From contig JACBWW010000004.1 of NCBI GenBank assembly GCA_020086605.1, positions 46,748,141-46,812,140 on the forward strand: a stretch of 64,000 nucleotides of DNA. The letters run 5' to 3'. The translations under genes and the position numbers were made by a program. The notes under the pieces were generated by a model, which worked only from the letters and a program-made list of their open reading frames with translations, made no database searches and was not told where the DNA came from. Position 1 is the stretch's first letter. Each line of letters starts with the position of its first letter. The DNA comes from Lanius collurio. Its lineage: Eukaryota > Chordata > Aves > Passeriformes > Laniidae. Shown here piece by piece: positions 46,022-58,565 of this stretch.

Positions 46022-46027
46022 CACTGT
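46022..46027. repeat. Right copy of the direct repeat flanking the LTR
   Basis: CACTGT, identical to 45415-45420, directly after the LTR end. Confidence 0.7.
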
Positions 46028-47115
46028 CCTTCCACGGACTTTTTCTTCATCCCATCTGTGGGGCTGACTGAGCATCTCTGTTATTTGGATTTCTTCCTCA
46101 AGGGAAAATGCTGGAATGCAGAGCAGGATTTTCCCTTGCAGCCTGGTCTTAGCTGAAACCTTCCCTTCCTGATTACCATTGGAGCCAGCTGCACTGTGTC
46201 TTTTGAGACTTTTTGCAAGATCACCGTATTTCTTACTCCAGTAACACCTGTTTTGTCACATGTGGCAGTTGTGGGTCACTGTCTGGCCCTGATATACACT
46301 TTGAGGCTGTTAGACAGTGATGGGTGATGATTTGCGTTTCCACGTGGACAGTTAATACCCTGACCAGTTTCTTCCAACCCAAACTATTCCACAATGTTAC
46401 AAAATCAATAGCAAGGCCACATCATCTTCTTAAGACAGGACACTACCATACATGTAGAAAACATACTGACACTCATGTTCTGGACTCCTAATTTGCGCAG
46501 CTACAGGGATCATATAAAATGACTTCAAGACTCCAATAGTCAACTTCCAACCTTGAATATTCTATTCTGTCAAATGATACAAGGTAGGCAATGAGCAAAG
46601 CTGGCAGAAAAACTAAAATATCAACAAAAAATTATGCTTTCAGATTTTTTTAAAAAATTGTTCTCTGTCAAGATTTATTTGTTTATTTCTCTTATAGCTT
46701 TAATGCATCCCAAGAAATATTAGAAATCACAGTGAAAAGAGTTAGGACATTTAGACGCACCATTTCTGCAAATGACATAATTCTCTTAGGTTTTTTTCCT
46801 GATAACAAAATTTTTCCAATGTAGAATTTTTCATTAAAAACAAACATCTCTATCAACAGATTTTAAACTGAAAAAGCTTTAAATCATGAAGGTTTTCTAA
46901 ATGATTATTAAGTATGTTTGGATAATATTTTAAAATATTAAGAATGAAAGTTTTCATTATTTCTTGTTATCATCAAAGGCAAAAAGGTTGCTACTTCTTG
47001 CAATTCTCAGTCTTTTGTCTTGTTCTGCAAGACTGAGTTACCACTTACCACACTCAATTTGCACTTCAGATACTTGCATGTGTGAGCTGTGTGGCCATAG
47101 TATCAGACAGATTTT

Positions 47116-47157
47116 ATTGTAATATGATATGATTTATATCATATCATATCATACAAT
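47116..47157. repeat. AT-rich palindrome / simple repeat
   Basis: Arms of 12 perfect bases (47122-47133 and 47138-47149, ATATGATATGAT against its complement) around a four-base TTAT loop. A 2-base bulge then allows six more pairs. It derives from a TGATA/ATATC simple repeat and could extrude a cruciform. Confidence 0.8.
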
Positions 47158-49636
47158 ATAATATTTTCATATTACCTAGAGAATCAAACTCAGACTAATT
47201 CATAAATAAAAATCTGAGAAACATCAGGTATTTGAATACTACCAAGAGAAAAAAGTTACTGCTCATGCTCAGTTTGCTCACTCTACCCACTCAATGCACA
47301 AAGAACTTCTGAACCTGATTTGTCTACTAACTAAAGAGCAGCTACTAATAAAAAAAATGGAGTTACACTTTGGTCAAGTATTTATTAAGGGTATTAGAAT
47401 TGGGCCCCAGTGTTTAGCAATATTATCAACTGTTTAGAATTGCTTTAATTTTGAAGATTATGTTTTCCTATTTGTGTCCCTATAACCTTTCGTGAAATAG
47501 CAAGAATTAAAATAAGAAAAAGCACAGAGAAGGTGATACAGCTGACCTGTATATCTGCCAACCTACTTGTGCTGAGAAAGGGACATTCCTTCAAATACTG
47601 GGATCTGCAAACTGCTTGTTATTCTGCTGAAGGGAAATGGAGTAGATGAAGCATGGAGTATTTTGAGAAAACAGTAATATATATGTGAAACAGAAATTGC
47701 CTTCAGCCCCCTCAAAAAAGCTTAGTGAGCGTCTACTCTTAGACTGATAACCTGCCTGTGGTATGGGAAAGGAATTGCAGAATATGAATAACTGTGAGAT
47801 TTCCTGCCGAAATGCTAGCACTCATGAGAAAGTCCTGTTGTATTTAAAGTCCTATTTCTGGAGATTAGGTTCGATGGGAGAAACTTGGGCTGATTTGTTA
47901 CACTATCTGACCACCTCTGTACCCCAGATGGATTTAAGAGAGCATCCTCCTCTCTCTTTCCCTCACTGGTCATAATTTTCCATCTCCCTCAGTCTGTGTG
48001 ACTGGTCACCCATCCTTTCAGTGAAGAAGGATTAATGAAGATCATTCTGAAATCTATTAGAAGTGCAGGGCAGCTTTTGAAAGACAAGCAATCAGTTTGT
48101 GAAGCCTTTTGGAGAACAGTACACAAGGTGCAAGGAATGAGTGAAGGAAAAGATGCTCTTGTAGATGGGGAAAGCATGTGCTTGGTGAAGCACTTGGGTG
48201 AATGTTAACCAGCTGCCAAAGTACCTCTCAATGATTTATGATGGGTCCTGATGATGGAGCACACACTGATCAGAGAGTGATTAATATTCTTGTCATAAAT
48301 GGAAAGAAATGGGCAACCTGCCAAGGAAATTTGTCTGTGAAAGCAGAAGACCAACTTAATGCCTCAGGAGTGACTCAGTAGCATGAGGCTGATTTAACGC
48401 ATGGATTCAGTGGAGATATTTATTAAGGATAAGATTCCTCCAGGGAAAGGTGTTTTCATAAGCCAGGGAGGCCTCATAGTAAAGAATTTGGAAGTGAAGA
48501 AGACATGAATGACAGGATTTTTAGGGACTACTTTCTTTCCAGCCATTCAGTTTGGGGATATGTATTTATTTCAGAGCTTTGATTATTATATGATAATTCC
48601 TAAAAGAAAGCAAAAAAAAAGTATGAAGCCTGTTGTTGTAAAGGCACTAAATCTGACCTTTGTAATACTTCTGATGTGTTCAGCACTTCAGAAGCCAGAA
48701 GATATCCACAAAAAAAGAGGAATATATAATACCATGATAGGCATGATGTGTGGATGAATTGGCAGTCTCAGACCAATTACTAGACACATCAAAACAAAAC
48801 AAAACTGGGGATAACTAGTACCTGAAAGTCAATCTGTCATGATAAGGAGAAAAAAAAAAATGTGTACAAAAAACCATTCGCATCACTGTAAAAAATTTAG
48901 GTCTTTTGTTCTGGAAATAGCAACAGTGATTTTATTGGTATTATGTACCAAGTAGGACATACAGTGTGGAAGTACAGGAGAATATTAAGTGAGAGAACAA
49001 GAAAACAAACCACTGAATTTAACAAGTTAGGTGTTGCAGACATTAATTACCTGGCTGCAGCCCCCAGGGTGAGAGCTCTGGACATCTGGCAAACAGCAAC
49101 AAAAACTGTGTTTGCAGCCTCCCTTTTCTTACATATTTATTTGTATCTCAGCCTTGATCTTTGCTTGCCTGTAGCATAATGGACATTTTTCATGGATAAA
49201 GCAGGCTTAATAGCTAAGAAATACCTCAATGGGACTTCAGAACAAACAAATAGTAAGACAATTTTTTGAGAAACTGGCATACTTCTGAAAGGAAAGCATA
49301 GAGGATGTGAAAATTGTATGGACTCTTTCTCAGCTGGTAGAATGCCATGGGCACATTTAAATTAGTTCAGTATAGATGGGCAAAACCTGAATTCCTTTCT
49401 GAATATTATGCAAAGATATGCCTCTTCTCTACTATGTAGGAATACAGTCCAAGCCAAGACTTTGGCATTTGTCTCATTCCTCCTTCCAAATGTTATTTTT
49501 CTAATAGATTGAGAAGTTTCTGCAGCACTAAAACAGAATAAATAGCGTTGTCTTACAAGAGCTTTCTATCCACACTTTAGTATTTGGCTTCGGCAAACAG
49601 AGTGGGATCCCTAGATCACACAGCACAGCATACAGA

Positions 49637-49713
49637 GACAGCACTAATAGTAATGCTGATCACTTCTCACACCACACAGGAATAGCACTCGTGGTACTGC
49701 TGATCACTTCTCC
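49637..49713. repeat. Imperfect 44-bp tandem duplication
   Basis: GCTGATCACTTCTC recurs at a 44-base offset (49655-49668 and 49699-49712). The preceding bases are related (CAGCACTAATAGTAAT against TAGCACTCGTGGTACT). It is an old diverged local duplication. Confidence 0.7.
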
Positions 49714-49890
49714 AGCTCTGGAAGGAAAAAAGCCGGCTAAGAACTCCCCATAAAAGAGTGCCTGTTGGGTAGAAAAGAGAAGCAACCAGCAAACCTTTAC
49801 CCTGAGGAGTCAGAAAGTGCCTCAACTACAGAATGAGTTGTAATAGATGTAATTCAGTAAAAATCCATGGCAAAGGCCCAGCAGATGTTA

Positions 49891-50059
49891 ACTATTAAGA
49901 TGAGGACTGTTGGAAAGAAAACCAAAAGACACAAATGCTTGTCCTGGCTTTCATGATGAAAATGCCAGCTTAAGAGACAGACAAGGAAACCCCGAACCTG
50001 GTAAGGAAAAAGGTTCAGCACAAGTTTTTTGAACTGTTTGAATTTCCAAGTCTTGCAAA
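49891..50059 (+). repeat. Left arm of a 169-bp inverted repeat pair
   Basis: Aligned by eye against the reverse complement of 53678-53846, it matches over its whole length with about six substitutions and no gaps. It starts ACTATTAAGATGAGGACTG and ends CCAAGTCTTGCAAA. Inside is a hairpin-forming core, CTGGCTTTCAT with ATGAAAATGCCAG. The repeat family is not recognised; flanks outside the arms are unrelated. Confidence 0.9.
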
Positions 50060-51304
50060 TAGGCCACTAAGTATGTAATTAAAATTCTCCTCCCCCATAG
50101 AAAAAACCCCGGAATAGCTAAAGACATCAAAACTGGTCACACAGAGACTGAGTCACACAAAAATGAATAGACTTCCTCCAGGGGAATCAGTTAGTTGATC
50201 TGCCAGATCTGTGATGATTTATTTATAACAAACAATAAGAGAAAATAGATATAAAATATTTTCACCTAAACACCAGATTATAAAATGAAATGCATACGAA
50301 ATCTGAGCTCAATGGTGACATTTAGAAGAGGTGTCTGAATCAAGAGCTCGATATTTTTGGTAACATTTAGAGATCAGAGTTACTTTTAAATGCATAGGTT
50401 GAGTGCTTTGGCCTGTAGTAATCTATGTGACATCCTGATCTTCCCCACTTCCCTGTGGAACACAATGCAATCACCATTGAGGTCATTAGCAGTGCCCTAA
50501 AATAAAGCAGATGTCATCTGCTTGTCATCTTAATTTAAGTGCTGCTCTAATATTTCTGGGGGAGAAGAAACATTTTATGTATTCCACATAACAACAAGAA
50601 TAGCATTTCTATCTTTTGGTTCCCTTAAAATCTTTTACAGCCTTTGGTTTTCCTTTGCATCTTGTGGTAAGAACAAGAACACTTGGACTTTTCTACCTTC
50701 AAACCCATGGCCATGTTCTCCAAAGAAGGCATCTAGCACTTCCAAAGCATTTATAAAAGAGGCAAGATCTTATGGTTTAGAGAAGGCACACACATTTTCC
50801 CTCAAAAATACAGCAATATCAAAGATAGCTTCTGATATTAATGAAACATGAGATCAACACAACCAACAGCATCTAACACTGATGGGTTCCATCCTATTTC
50901 CTAACAAAATGAGAGATTTACACTTCTTTTTGTGTGTGTATGCTAATTTCCTTTCATAATCACCTTTGAACCCATTTTGGTCCAATTTGGCAGAAACATG
51001 CATGTGCCAGAATTATGAGTTCCCTACAGTTTTCAGAAAAATAATTTACCAGAATGGTAGTTTTGTAAGGTTGTTGTAAAGTGTTGTAAGGGAAAATAAA
51101 AGAGGCCCAATAAGGAAGAAGGAAAAGGCATGTTGATGACATGAGAGAAACTAAGTATGCTGACAGGAAAGCATTGGCAAACATGCAAGGGAGGACCTGA
51201 GTCCTCACAGATCCTGACCACGGCCCGATGTAAGGAAAGGACAGTAGAAAACCGGGGTTACTGAGGACAGGAAGCCTCAGGGAGTAAGAGGTACTCATTA
51301 ATAG

Positions 51305-51367
51305 CTAGACTCAATTACCTTAAAGGTCTTTTCCAACCTTAATGATTCAATGATTCCATGTTTCTGT
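51305..51367 (+). repeat. CR1 3' tail, sense
   Basis: TTAAAGGTCTTTTCCAACCT followed by TAATGATTCAATGATTCCAT is a typical CR1 3' terminus with diverged ATTCTATG repeats. Little of the body remains upstream. Confidence 0.8.
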
Positions 51368-53350
51368 GCTCACAGAACAATTTTGTACTATGAATGCAAT
51401 GATGGGAGCATTTTTATTAAAATATTAGTCATCTGAAGACATGCTAGCATTGCTAGCTTGGGTTAGTGTTGTCTGATGCAGATGCAAATGTATGACATAA
51501 GAAACCTGCTCAGATTTCGTATTTTCCTATTTTGGATCCATATTGGAGGCAATGCTTTTATGGTAATTCCAAGGAAATTCAAGACAGTAAATTAATTAAA
51601 TTCAGTCTTGAATTAATGTGATGGTTGTCAGCTTGTCAAGAAATGAAACTAAAGAAGAGTATATGGGATGAATTGAAGTCTCCCTCATATGCAAAACATG
51701 GTTCCTTCTTGGGAAAGCACGACAATCACTTTCTACAGACTCCACTAATGCCAGACATCAACTAAACACATTCTTCCTCCTCATCTACTTTTTGCTACAG
51801 CTATACTTATTGTCTCAATATCCTTCTACAGGGAAAAGTTATGGTTTAGCACTTGAAAACACCCAAGTGTCCACTAGTAAATTATATTTGTGGATTTAGG
51901 TTCTAATTACAGTTTTATGTATGTCTTTCTCCTTAGAAAAACAGCTTCACATGTAAAAGAATCTACATTCATTCTTCCTACACAGCATTTAAGGTATTTT
52001 CAGTTAATTTAGTCTATTGAAGAATCAATATTTATCCTAAAGAAGGATAACCAAGAAAAAATAGAGGCACATTAAAACTGAGTGAAAATTTTAGGTTGTA
52101 ATAACAATCTCAGACCCAACATGGTAGTGCAGAGCCTGTTGCACCACCTCAGATGTCAGTTTATTGTTGTACTAAGCACAGTTATTTTTCAAATATCTAT
52201 TAGGAGTTTTGGTAAGTTGTTTTCTCCCCCCAGGAATAGTTTCCTGATCAAATTATGTATCTGATGTTACTTTTGGTATCTCTTTAAGTGTTCTTCTAGA
52301 AGATGAAAATATGTAGTAGATATAAGCCCTGTTCAGATCTGGGCAACTTGTGATTTGAATCAATGGAAATTCCTCCCCAAACTTCTCTTAACACATTTTA
52401 AAACAATGCTCAGAGACAAGCCAACAGAAAATAAAGGACTACTGCAGCCTTATAAAATCTGTTTCTGTTTTTCTAATTCTTGCAATAAAAGGTCACCATA
52501 ATACAGTCTTCAATTTCTACATTTCTCACGAGGTTTCTCATGCAGTGGAAGGAGACCTGACTGTCACTAAGATGAAACTGACTCTTTCATAAAAGCCTTT
52601 TCTAAGCTGTTAAACAATCCAGCAATGGTCATCCTTGAATAATAATGTAATGACAGATTAATGATATAAAAAGATCATTAATCATCATAGTAATAAAAGA
52701 TAGCATAATGTACTGCAATAGAAAATCCTTGGCTAAATTTTGTTATGGGTAATTGCATCCCACTCACCAAGTGTTGCATCGTTGTCTTGGGTACTGAGAG
52801 AATTGTTGCTGTGTCTGAGCCCCAGAGGTAGGTGCATTTCTGTCGTGTAACTTGACAGATGGCTCCCAGTCCTTTGGGATCCTTTGCATGTAACTCATGG
52901 AACAGTACTGGAATTCAAAGGAACAGATGTTCCTGTAATATGTGGGATGAATATAAGCATCTTCATTTACTTTTAAGGTAAATGTATTCAATGCTGTTCA
53001 ATTTCTCCACAGATATACTAGGGAAAAAAAAAAAGAATTAAAGTAATATCATTGCTTTCACAATTTAAAAGGCATTTTCCATTGGGTGGATTTTTATTGG
53101 TTTGTTGGGGTTTTTTAAACAATCTGTCTGCTAATTCTAAAAATACTAAAACTAGATTTTAGACTAGAAAGGGAGGATGGAGGAAATAAATTAATCTTTT
53201 TGCAGCATAACAGAATAATTTCCAGGTATGGAGTAGTCCTATATAGTAACTGCAAATCATCTAGTGATTATTTTTTTTCACTGTGAAGTCTGCAACATAA
53301 ATAGAACATCAAAAATGACTGCAATTCTCGTCCTTTACCTAGTCATTTTA

Positions 53351-53364
53351 CCACTAGAGGGCTG
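53351..53364 (+). promoter_or_regulatory. CTCF-like motif
   Basis: CCACTAGAGGGCTG fits 13 of the 14 positions of the CTCF core consensus CCASYAGRKGGCRS. Whether it is occupied cannot be told from sequence. Confidence 0.4.
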
Positions 53365-53677
53365 AAGGAATAGCTTCAACATGAGCTAGATTATTTGAAA
53401 ATTAGGCATTATTAGATTGAACTCTAAGAATTTACATGCTTAGGAACAAGATATTCCTAAATTAAAAACCAACCAAACAAAACTCTGGAGTTTGTAGCAT
53501 ATCTTTAGAATATTTCATCATTGTGTTAGTGCAGAGATCCCTGAGCAATCCAGTTTGGTTTAAAACTAGAAACGGCCCCAAAAAATGAGTGTGCAACTCC
53601 TGTATTCTATCATGTTTCATTTCTTGTGCTTATTAGAGTACTGGAAAACCAATGTGATAACATTCTAGCAACTGAAT

Positions 53678-53846
53678 TTTGCAAGACTTGGAAATTCAAA
53701 CAGTTCAAAAAACTTGTGCTGAACCTTTTTCCTTACCAGGTTCAAGGTTTCCTTGTCTGTCTCTTAAGCTGACATTTTCATCATGAAAGCCAGGACAAGC
53801 ATTTGTGTCTTTTGGGATTTTTTCCAACAGTCCTCATCTTAATAGT
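53678..53846 (-). repeat. Right arm of the 169-bp inverted repeat pair
   Basis: The reverse complement of 49891-50059 at about 96% identity by eye. It starts TTTGCAAGACTTGGAAATTC and ends CTCATCTTAATAGT. Differences include a C-to-T change in the hairpin core (TGTCAGC against TGCCAGC on the left-arm strand). Confidence 0.9.
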
Positions 53847-56800
53847 AGCCCAATTTACAAGCTCTAAGCTGCCATATATCACACTTAGCTGAAGCAGTGG
53901 AAATGCTACTCAACTTCACTTGACAAAGTCCACAGCCACTTTTCTATTGCCTCTGTGCTAGTTCCTGCTACATTTTTCTCTTTGTCCCTGTGATTTTGGC
54001 ACGAAGTTCCAGACTTCTATTTCCAAAATGCACACGCTGATTGAGAGGGACCATGTAAATGTGCAAGTTCTGCCCAGACACATGCATTCTTTAGCATATT
54101 GAAGTCCAAGCATGTTCTCTTTGGGACACAAAATAAGAAAGATAATTGTGTTGTAGAAACACAGAGCCAAGATCTGATCCAACAGTTCAACTTCTGCCAT
54201 GTTTGTTGTATGACATATAAATCACCAATCTGACCTGCAATTCAGGAAATTAAAACACCACTCAAGATGTAAGCATCACAGATCATGAGGAAGCAGAAGG
54301 AAGTTCCGTGAACTTCTACTGTTGCAGCTTATTACAGCAGTTCCTTTCCACACCATTGTGTATTGCACTTCTCAACGGGACATAACAACCACATTGTGCT
54401 CACAACTTGGGGCTGGAGCTACAGGCACAGCCCATTTCATAAAATACAGGTTTAGGGACAGGTTTAGGCACTGAGGGATAGGCTTCCAAAAGGCAAAATT
54501 ATCCATTAAATGTTGTCAACCCAACTTCACGTAGTTTTAATTTGGATTCAATCTTTTCAGCTTGACATTCAAAATTCAGCATAGACACATCTTTAACATG
54601 TCATCACATGGACACTACATCTAAATCCTCAAAGCGACCTATTGTGGAGTTTTTAAAGGGACTTGTCCAGTTATGAACCATCATAACTCTGGAGGATAAG
54701 AAAAAAGCCCACCAAGGTTGTTCAGGAAGTGATCCTTGCAAATTCTCCAGGAGAATGAGAAAATTCCTGGTTTAAACTATCTTTTTGTCACATTTTTTCT
54801 GATTAAGTCAAGGTTTGACACAAGATTTTATTTCAATATTTTCTTTTAGTGATTGAATTTTTTTTCAATAAATAGCTTACTAAAAAAGAGTTTACAAAGC
54901 TGTTGCTTCTTCCAGAAACCTTCTCTCTGGTGGCCTGACAAGCATGATGATTATTTTAGCATTGTGGTGTGATTTTGCAGTTCCATAGTCCCTAAGAAGG
55001 TAAAATATTGCTCTGTTCTTCAGGTACATCAAATTCCACTGCATTTAGTGGACAACTACCATAAGTAGGAGTAATAATTAGATCATAATTCATAATTTTT
55101 GGGGCATGTTTATGCTATCCTCAGTATCAGAAGTCTGTATTACATACAGGGATTTAATGGCATAACCAAGATTTTGAGCACATATTTTTTTTCCTGAAGA
55201 TGACATTATATTATTAAGAGCAGTATTTTGTAACCCTTCAGTAAACAGGAATAAAAAAATATCTTAGATTTTGTATATATGCTCATATGAATTTACAGTA
55301 ACACATATATGCTTATTTTTTCAAAATGGATGATAAAATATATGTTCATTTATGAATTCTGCTTGCATGACACTTGGGAAAGAGAAAATTCATGTTGCAG
55401 TGAATCAATAGCAAAGATAAGGTCAAAAATGGAATTTAAATAATTTCTGTGTTTAAATCACTGGTATGTACCATGATGAAAATTTTAGCTTACTGTGTAG
55501 TTTTTTCAGAAAGTCTAAAACTTAGAGAGAAGGAATTTATACTGATGTATGGCCTTTGAACTTCTCTAAGAGAGTTATATGATATTTAGGCACTATTCTG
55601 AGGATTACCTTAGAAAATGTTGAGATTAGATACATAGCAATAAGAAAAAATGAGCTACTTATTCTGTAATTCTTTATCTTTGACAGAGATTAACTTCTTA
55701 AAATAACTCAGTTCAAAGTTAGTAAAAATTAACTATTTACAGAAATATAAGGGCAGGTAAGGATTCAATCCTTCAGCCTTCACATGAGCAAAAATTAAAG
55801 AAAATCCAGTGATGTGAAGAAAATTCTATTTAATTGTAAGATTTCGGGATGAAACAATAAGTTTTCTGTTCTGTGTGGAAAAGCCAGACATCTGCACCAT
55901 CTTGGATTACACCATATTATCCCACAGATATTGTTAGAGCCATTTCAGAGCTGCATCTTTTACTGGGCAACTTTTGGCTGAGTCTCTTTCCTGCTGGTCA
56001 ATATGTGAACATTTAGCAGTGATCATCTGGACTAGAATGTTCTGCATAACGTTCTATTTTCCTTTACCACTAACACCAGTGGGAAGAGCTCATTGTGATT
56101 TCACTGAAATTTGAGTGAACTTTTGTGAGTGAAGTCTGTCTGTGGCAGCTATTTATTATAAAAAAAAATTATTGATAACAATTTTGATTACTATTTTATG
56201 CTGTTTCTTCTAGAAATGGCTTATTCTACCAAGGTTAAATCCTTAGTATCTTTAAAAAGCTGACAAGAATGTACAAATTTTGTAGAAATAAGAAGATTAA
56301 CTGTCTACTGCTCTCATGTGAAGCCAAACCAGCTGAGCTTGATCAGGACGTGACTCATTAATATCTGGATGTATCATGTGATAGACATAAAAATTCTATT
56401 ACAGATAGCTACAGCAGCAGAGCCCAGTCATTATAGGGTTTTACTGTACCAGGGTTGCTTGCTATTTTGCATATTTTATGCAATTAAGGACTAACTAATT
56501 CTCCTCTACTAAGAGAAACAACCAGGAATGTGCTATCTGGACTTTTCTTCTCCATTTTGGTGTGATATGATAAATTATTTGTATTTCCCAAATCATTAAT
56601 AATTTATTTATTAAATGCTATTTTTTTGCTAATAATTATTGCCGCTACTTAGTAGCCATAGCATCAAAGCCATGCCAGTGCTGAGCTTTCTAAAAAAAGG
56701 GCCAGAGCTCCTTGCACAGCATAAATAAACACAGCACCCTTGCCCTGCAGGTTTTACAGCCTCAAATTCCAGCTCAGAAAGGAGCTCAGTACCTTTCTGA

Positions 56801-57840
56801 AAGGCTTGAATTACAGAATCCAATCCCATTTAATGCATCCCTGCAAAACGATATTCTGTTCCTGATGCTTCTCAGAAAAATCTATTAATATGGGTTTCCT
56901 TTGAGTATCTGCAATGGCACAGTGGAGCCATGATACACTGGGAAGACGTGCTTATGTAACTGCGCAGCTTTTCCCCTTCTGGGAAAAATCCTTTCAGATT
57001 TGTAATGACAGTGACAATGCTGCAAACCAGACCCAATAGCTACGATAATGTAGAAATCAGGGCTGTGTTACGATGCTAATTAGCAACATTTCAATTACAT
57101 ATGGTTTATTTATAATTTATTTTCTACTTAAGGACTTTGTAGTTCTTTTACAATTTTGAAAGGAAATGTTGAAATTCTACATGGAACAGCCATTATGTGA
57201 ATTTCAGTATTAAAATAATTGGTCTTGTATAAATGAGCTTTGGCGCTGTAAAACTTCATTAACCCTCCAGCAGAGGGCAACATCTGAAACAAATATTTCT
57301 ATAAATCCAAAGAGCAGTCTTTTTTAGGGTATTGCAACTACAATATATGTTTTCATCAGGGAATCTTCCTTTGAAAATACACTTTGCATTTAGTTACCAA
57401 CTGAGCAAGTGAAGTAGCTTAATAATTTTAGAACGACTTGTTTAAAACACAAGTTATAATTTTTTTTTTTTAAAGTAGCACATTACAGAAATTGTAATAT
57501 TAAAATGAAACCTAAGAGAAATATAATGGTTATGACTTAGAAAGAAATACGGATTTTTGCATCTTCAATTTTTTTCAAAGACATAAAAGTTTGTTATTAT
57601 TAGATTCCAGAAAGAAAAATAATTCTGTTCTGAATATGTTAAGTTCATTCCAGTGCTGTAAATACCACAAATCGAGGTTGGGTGTTACAGGGGCCTACCC
57701 AGAGGCATGAAAAGAGAGAACAAAAAAGAGATGCTTTAGAGAAAGCAGTCACCAACAGATTCCTAACATGATCTAAAATAAGCTGCGTGAGTAAACACGG
57801 ATATAGAGATAAATATACCTTTGGATCGAGTGTTATCTGT
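53847..57840. other. Intergenic DNA upstream of SLC17A6
   Basis: AT-rich. The last 1 kb includes homeodomain-type AT motifs (GCTAATTAGCAAC at about 57077-57089, then CAATTACATATGGTTTATTT) and a CTCF-like site. It is a candidate for distal SLC17A6 regulatory sequence, but nothing here is proven by sequence alone. No gene seen. Confidence 0.5.
57267..57280 (+). promoter_or_regulatory. CTCF-like motif upstream of SLC17A6
   Basis: CCAGCAGAGGGCAA fits 13 of 14 positions of the CTCF core consensus. It lies about 0.6 kb before the SLC17A6 CpG island, a plausible insulator position. Confidence 0.45.
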
Positions 57841-58533
57841 TTATAGCATTACCGCAGCACTACTGTAGGTGTGCCCTGTTGCCCGGGAGCGGGACTGGCT
57901 GCAGGAAGGCCACGGCCTTTCCGCACACCCGCACTGTACGGGCAGCAGCGGCGCTCGTCCGAGGCGCGGAGAGCCGGGAGCGGCCGCGGGAGGAGCGGCG
58001 GGGAGGGCGCGGCGCTGGCCGCGGTGCTGAAGGGCCGGAGCGCCGGGGCAGCGGAGCCGCGGTCTCGCCGGGGGCAGCGCTGCGCGGGAGGCAGCGCGGG
58101 CGGGGCAGCGGACACCCGTGGGTTCGGCCGACGGCTCCGGGGACTTGGCAGCGTCTGCCCAGGGCGGCGAGCGCACCCCGCCCCCGCCAGCGCCGCAGCC
58201 GGGGACACGCAGAGCCGGCACTGCCTCGGAACGCTCCAGTACGGAGATCTCCGTCCCTCCCTGCCGGGCATGGCTCTGCCTCTGCCTGCCGCTGCTGAAC
58301 CCTGAGAGGCCGAGGAGACTTTCTGACCGTGCCTGGCAACTCCGCGCTGCTGGGAACCCCGGGGGCTGCCTGCAGCGCGCTCCGACGCCCCGGTCGCTGC
58401 CGCACACAGGCGCGCTCCCTCGCCCTCGCTCCCCCCCCCGACTCCGCACGCTGTCTCCACCTCGCTCACAGACACACGCGAGCACTCTTCCTCTCATTCT
58501 CCCTTTGCCCGTAGGTGCACCGATAGCCACTGA

Positions 58534-58551
58534 ATGAGGGCGAAAAGTTAA
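58534..58551 (+). promoter_or_regulatory. Upstream ORF 1 in the SLC17A6 leader
   Basis: ATG followed by four codons and TAA (Met-Arg-Ala-Lys-Ser), about 100 bases before the main start. It matters only if the transcript starts upstream of it. Confidence 0.4.
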
Positions 58552-58565
58552 AAGATTAAACCAAT

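Larger units (their letters stand above)
46028..49890. other. Intergenic DNA with faint CR1 tails
   Basis: AT-rich. Two short stretches resemble decayed sense CR1 3' ends: TTTCTTCCAACCCAAACTAT at 46369-46388, and ACTTCCAACCTTGAATATTC near 46543-46562. An ATATC-type palindrome is at 47116-47157 and an imperfect tandem duplication at 49637-49713. No gene is supported; an 82-codon frame at 48509-48757 has no recognisable domain. Confidence 0.5.
50060..53677. other. Spacer between the inverted repeat arms
   Basis: 3.6 kb of AT-rich sequence. It has a decayed CR1 3' end at about 51305-51367 and a CTCF-like motif at 53351-53364. No open frame in it resembles a protein I recognise (longest about 112 codons on the minus strand at 50960-51298). 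Confidence 0.6.

Noticed and set aside
45348..46067. Overlapping frames of 77-108 codons on both strands
   Set aside because: They lie inside or across the solo LTR, are composition-driven and match no retroviral protein; LTRs do not normally encode proteins.
48002..48757. Two open stretches (68 and 82 codons) in the same frame
   Set aside because: Separated by several stops, no domain or repeat protein recognised, and lengths typical of random AT-rich DNA.
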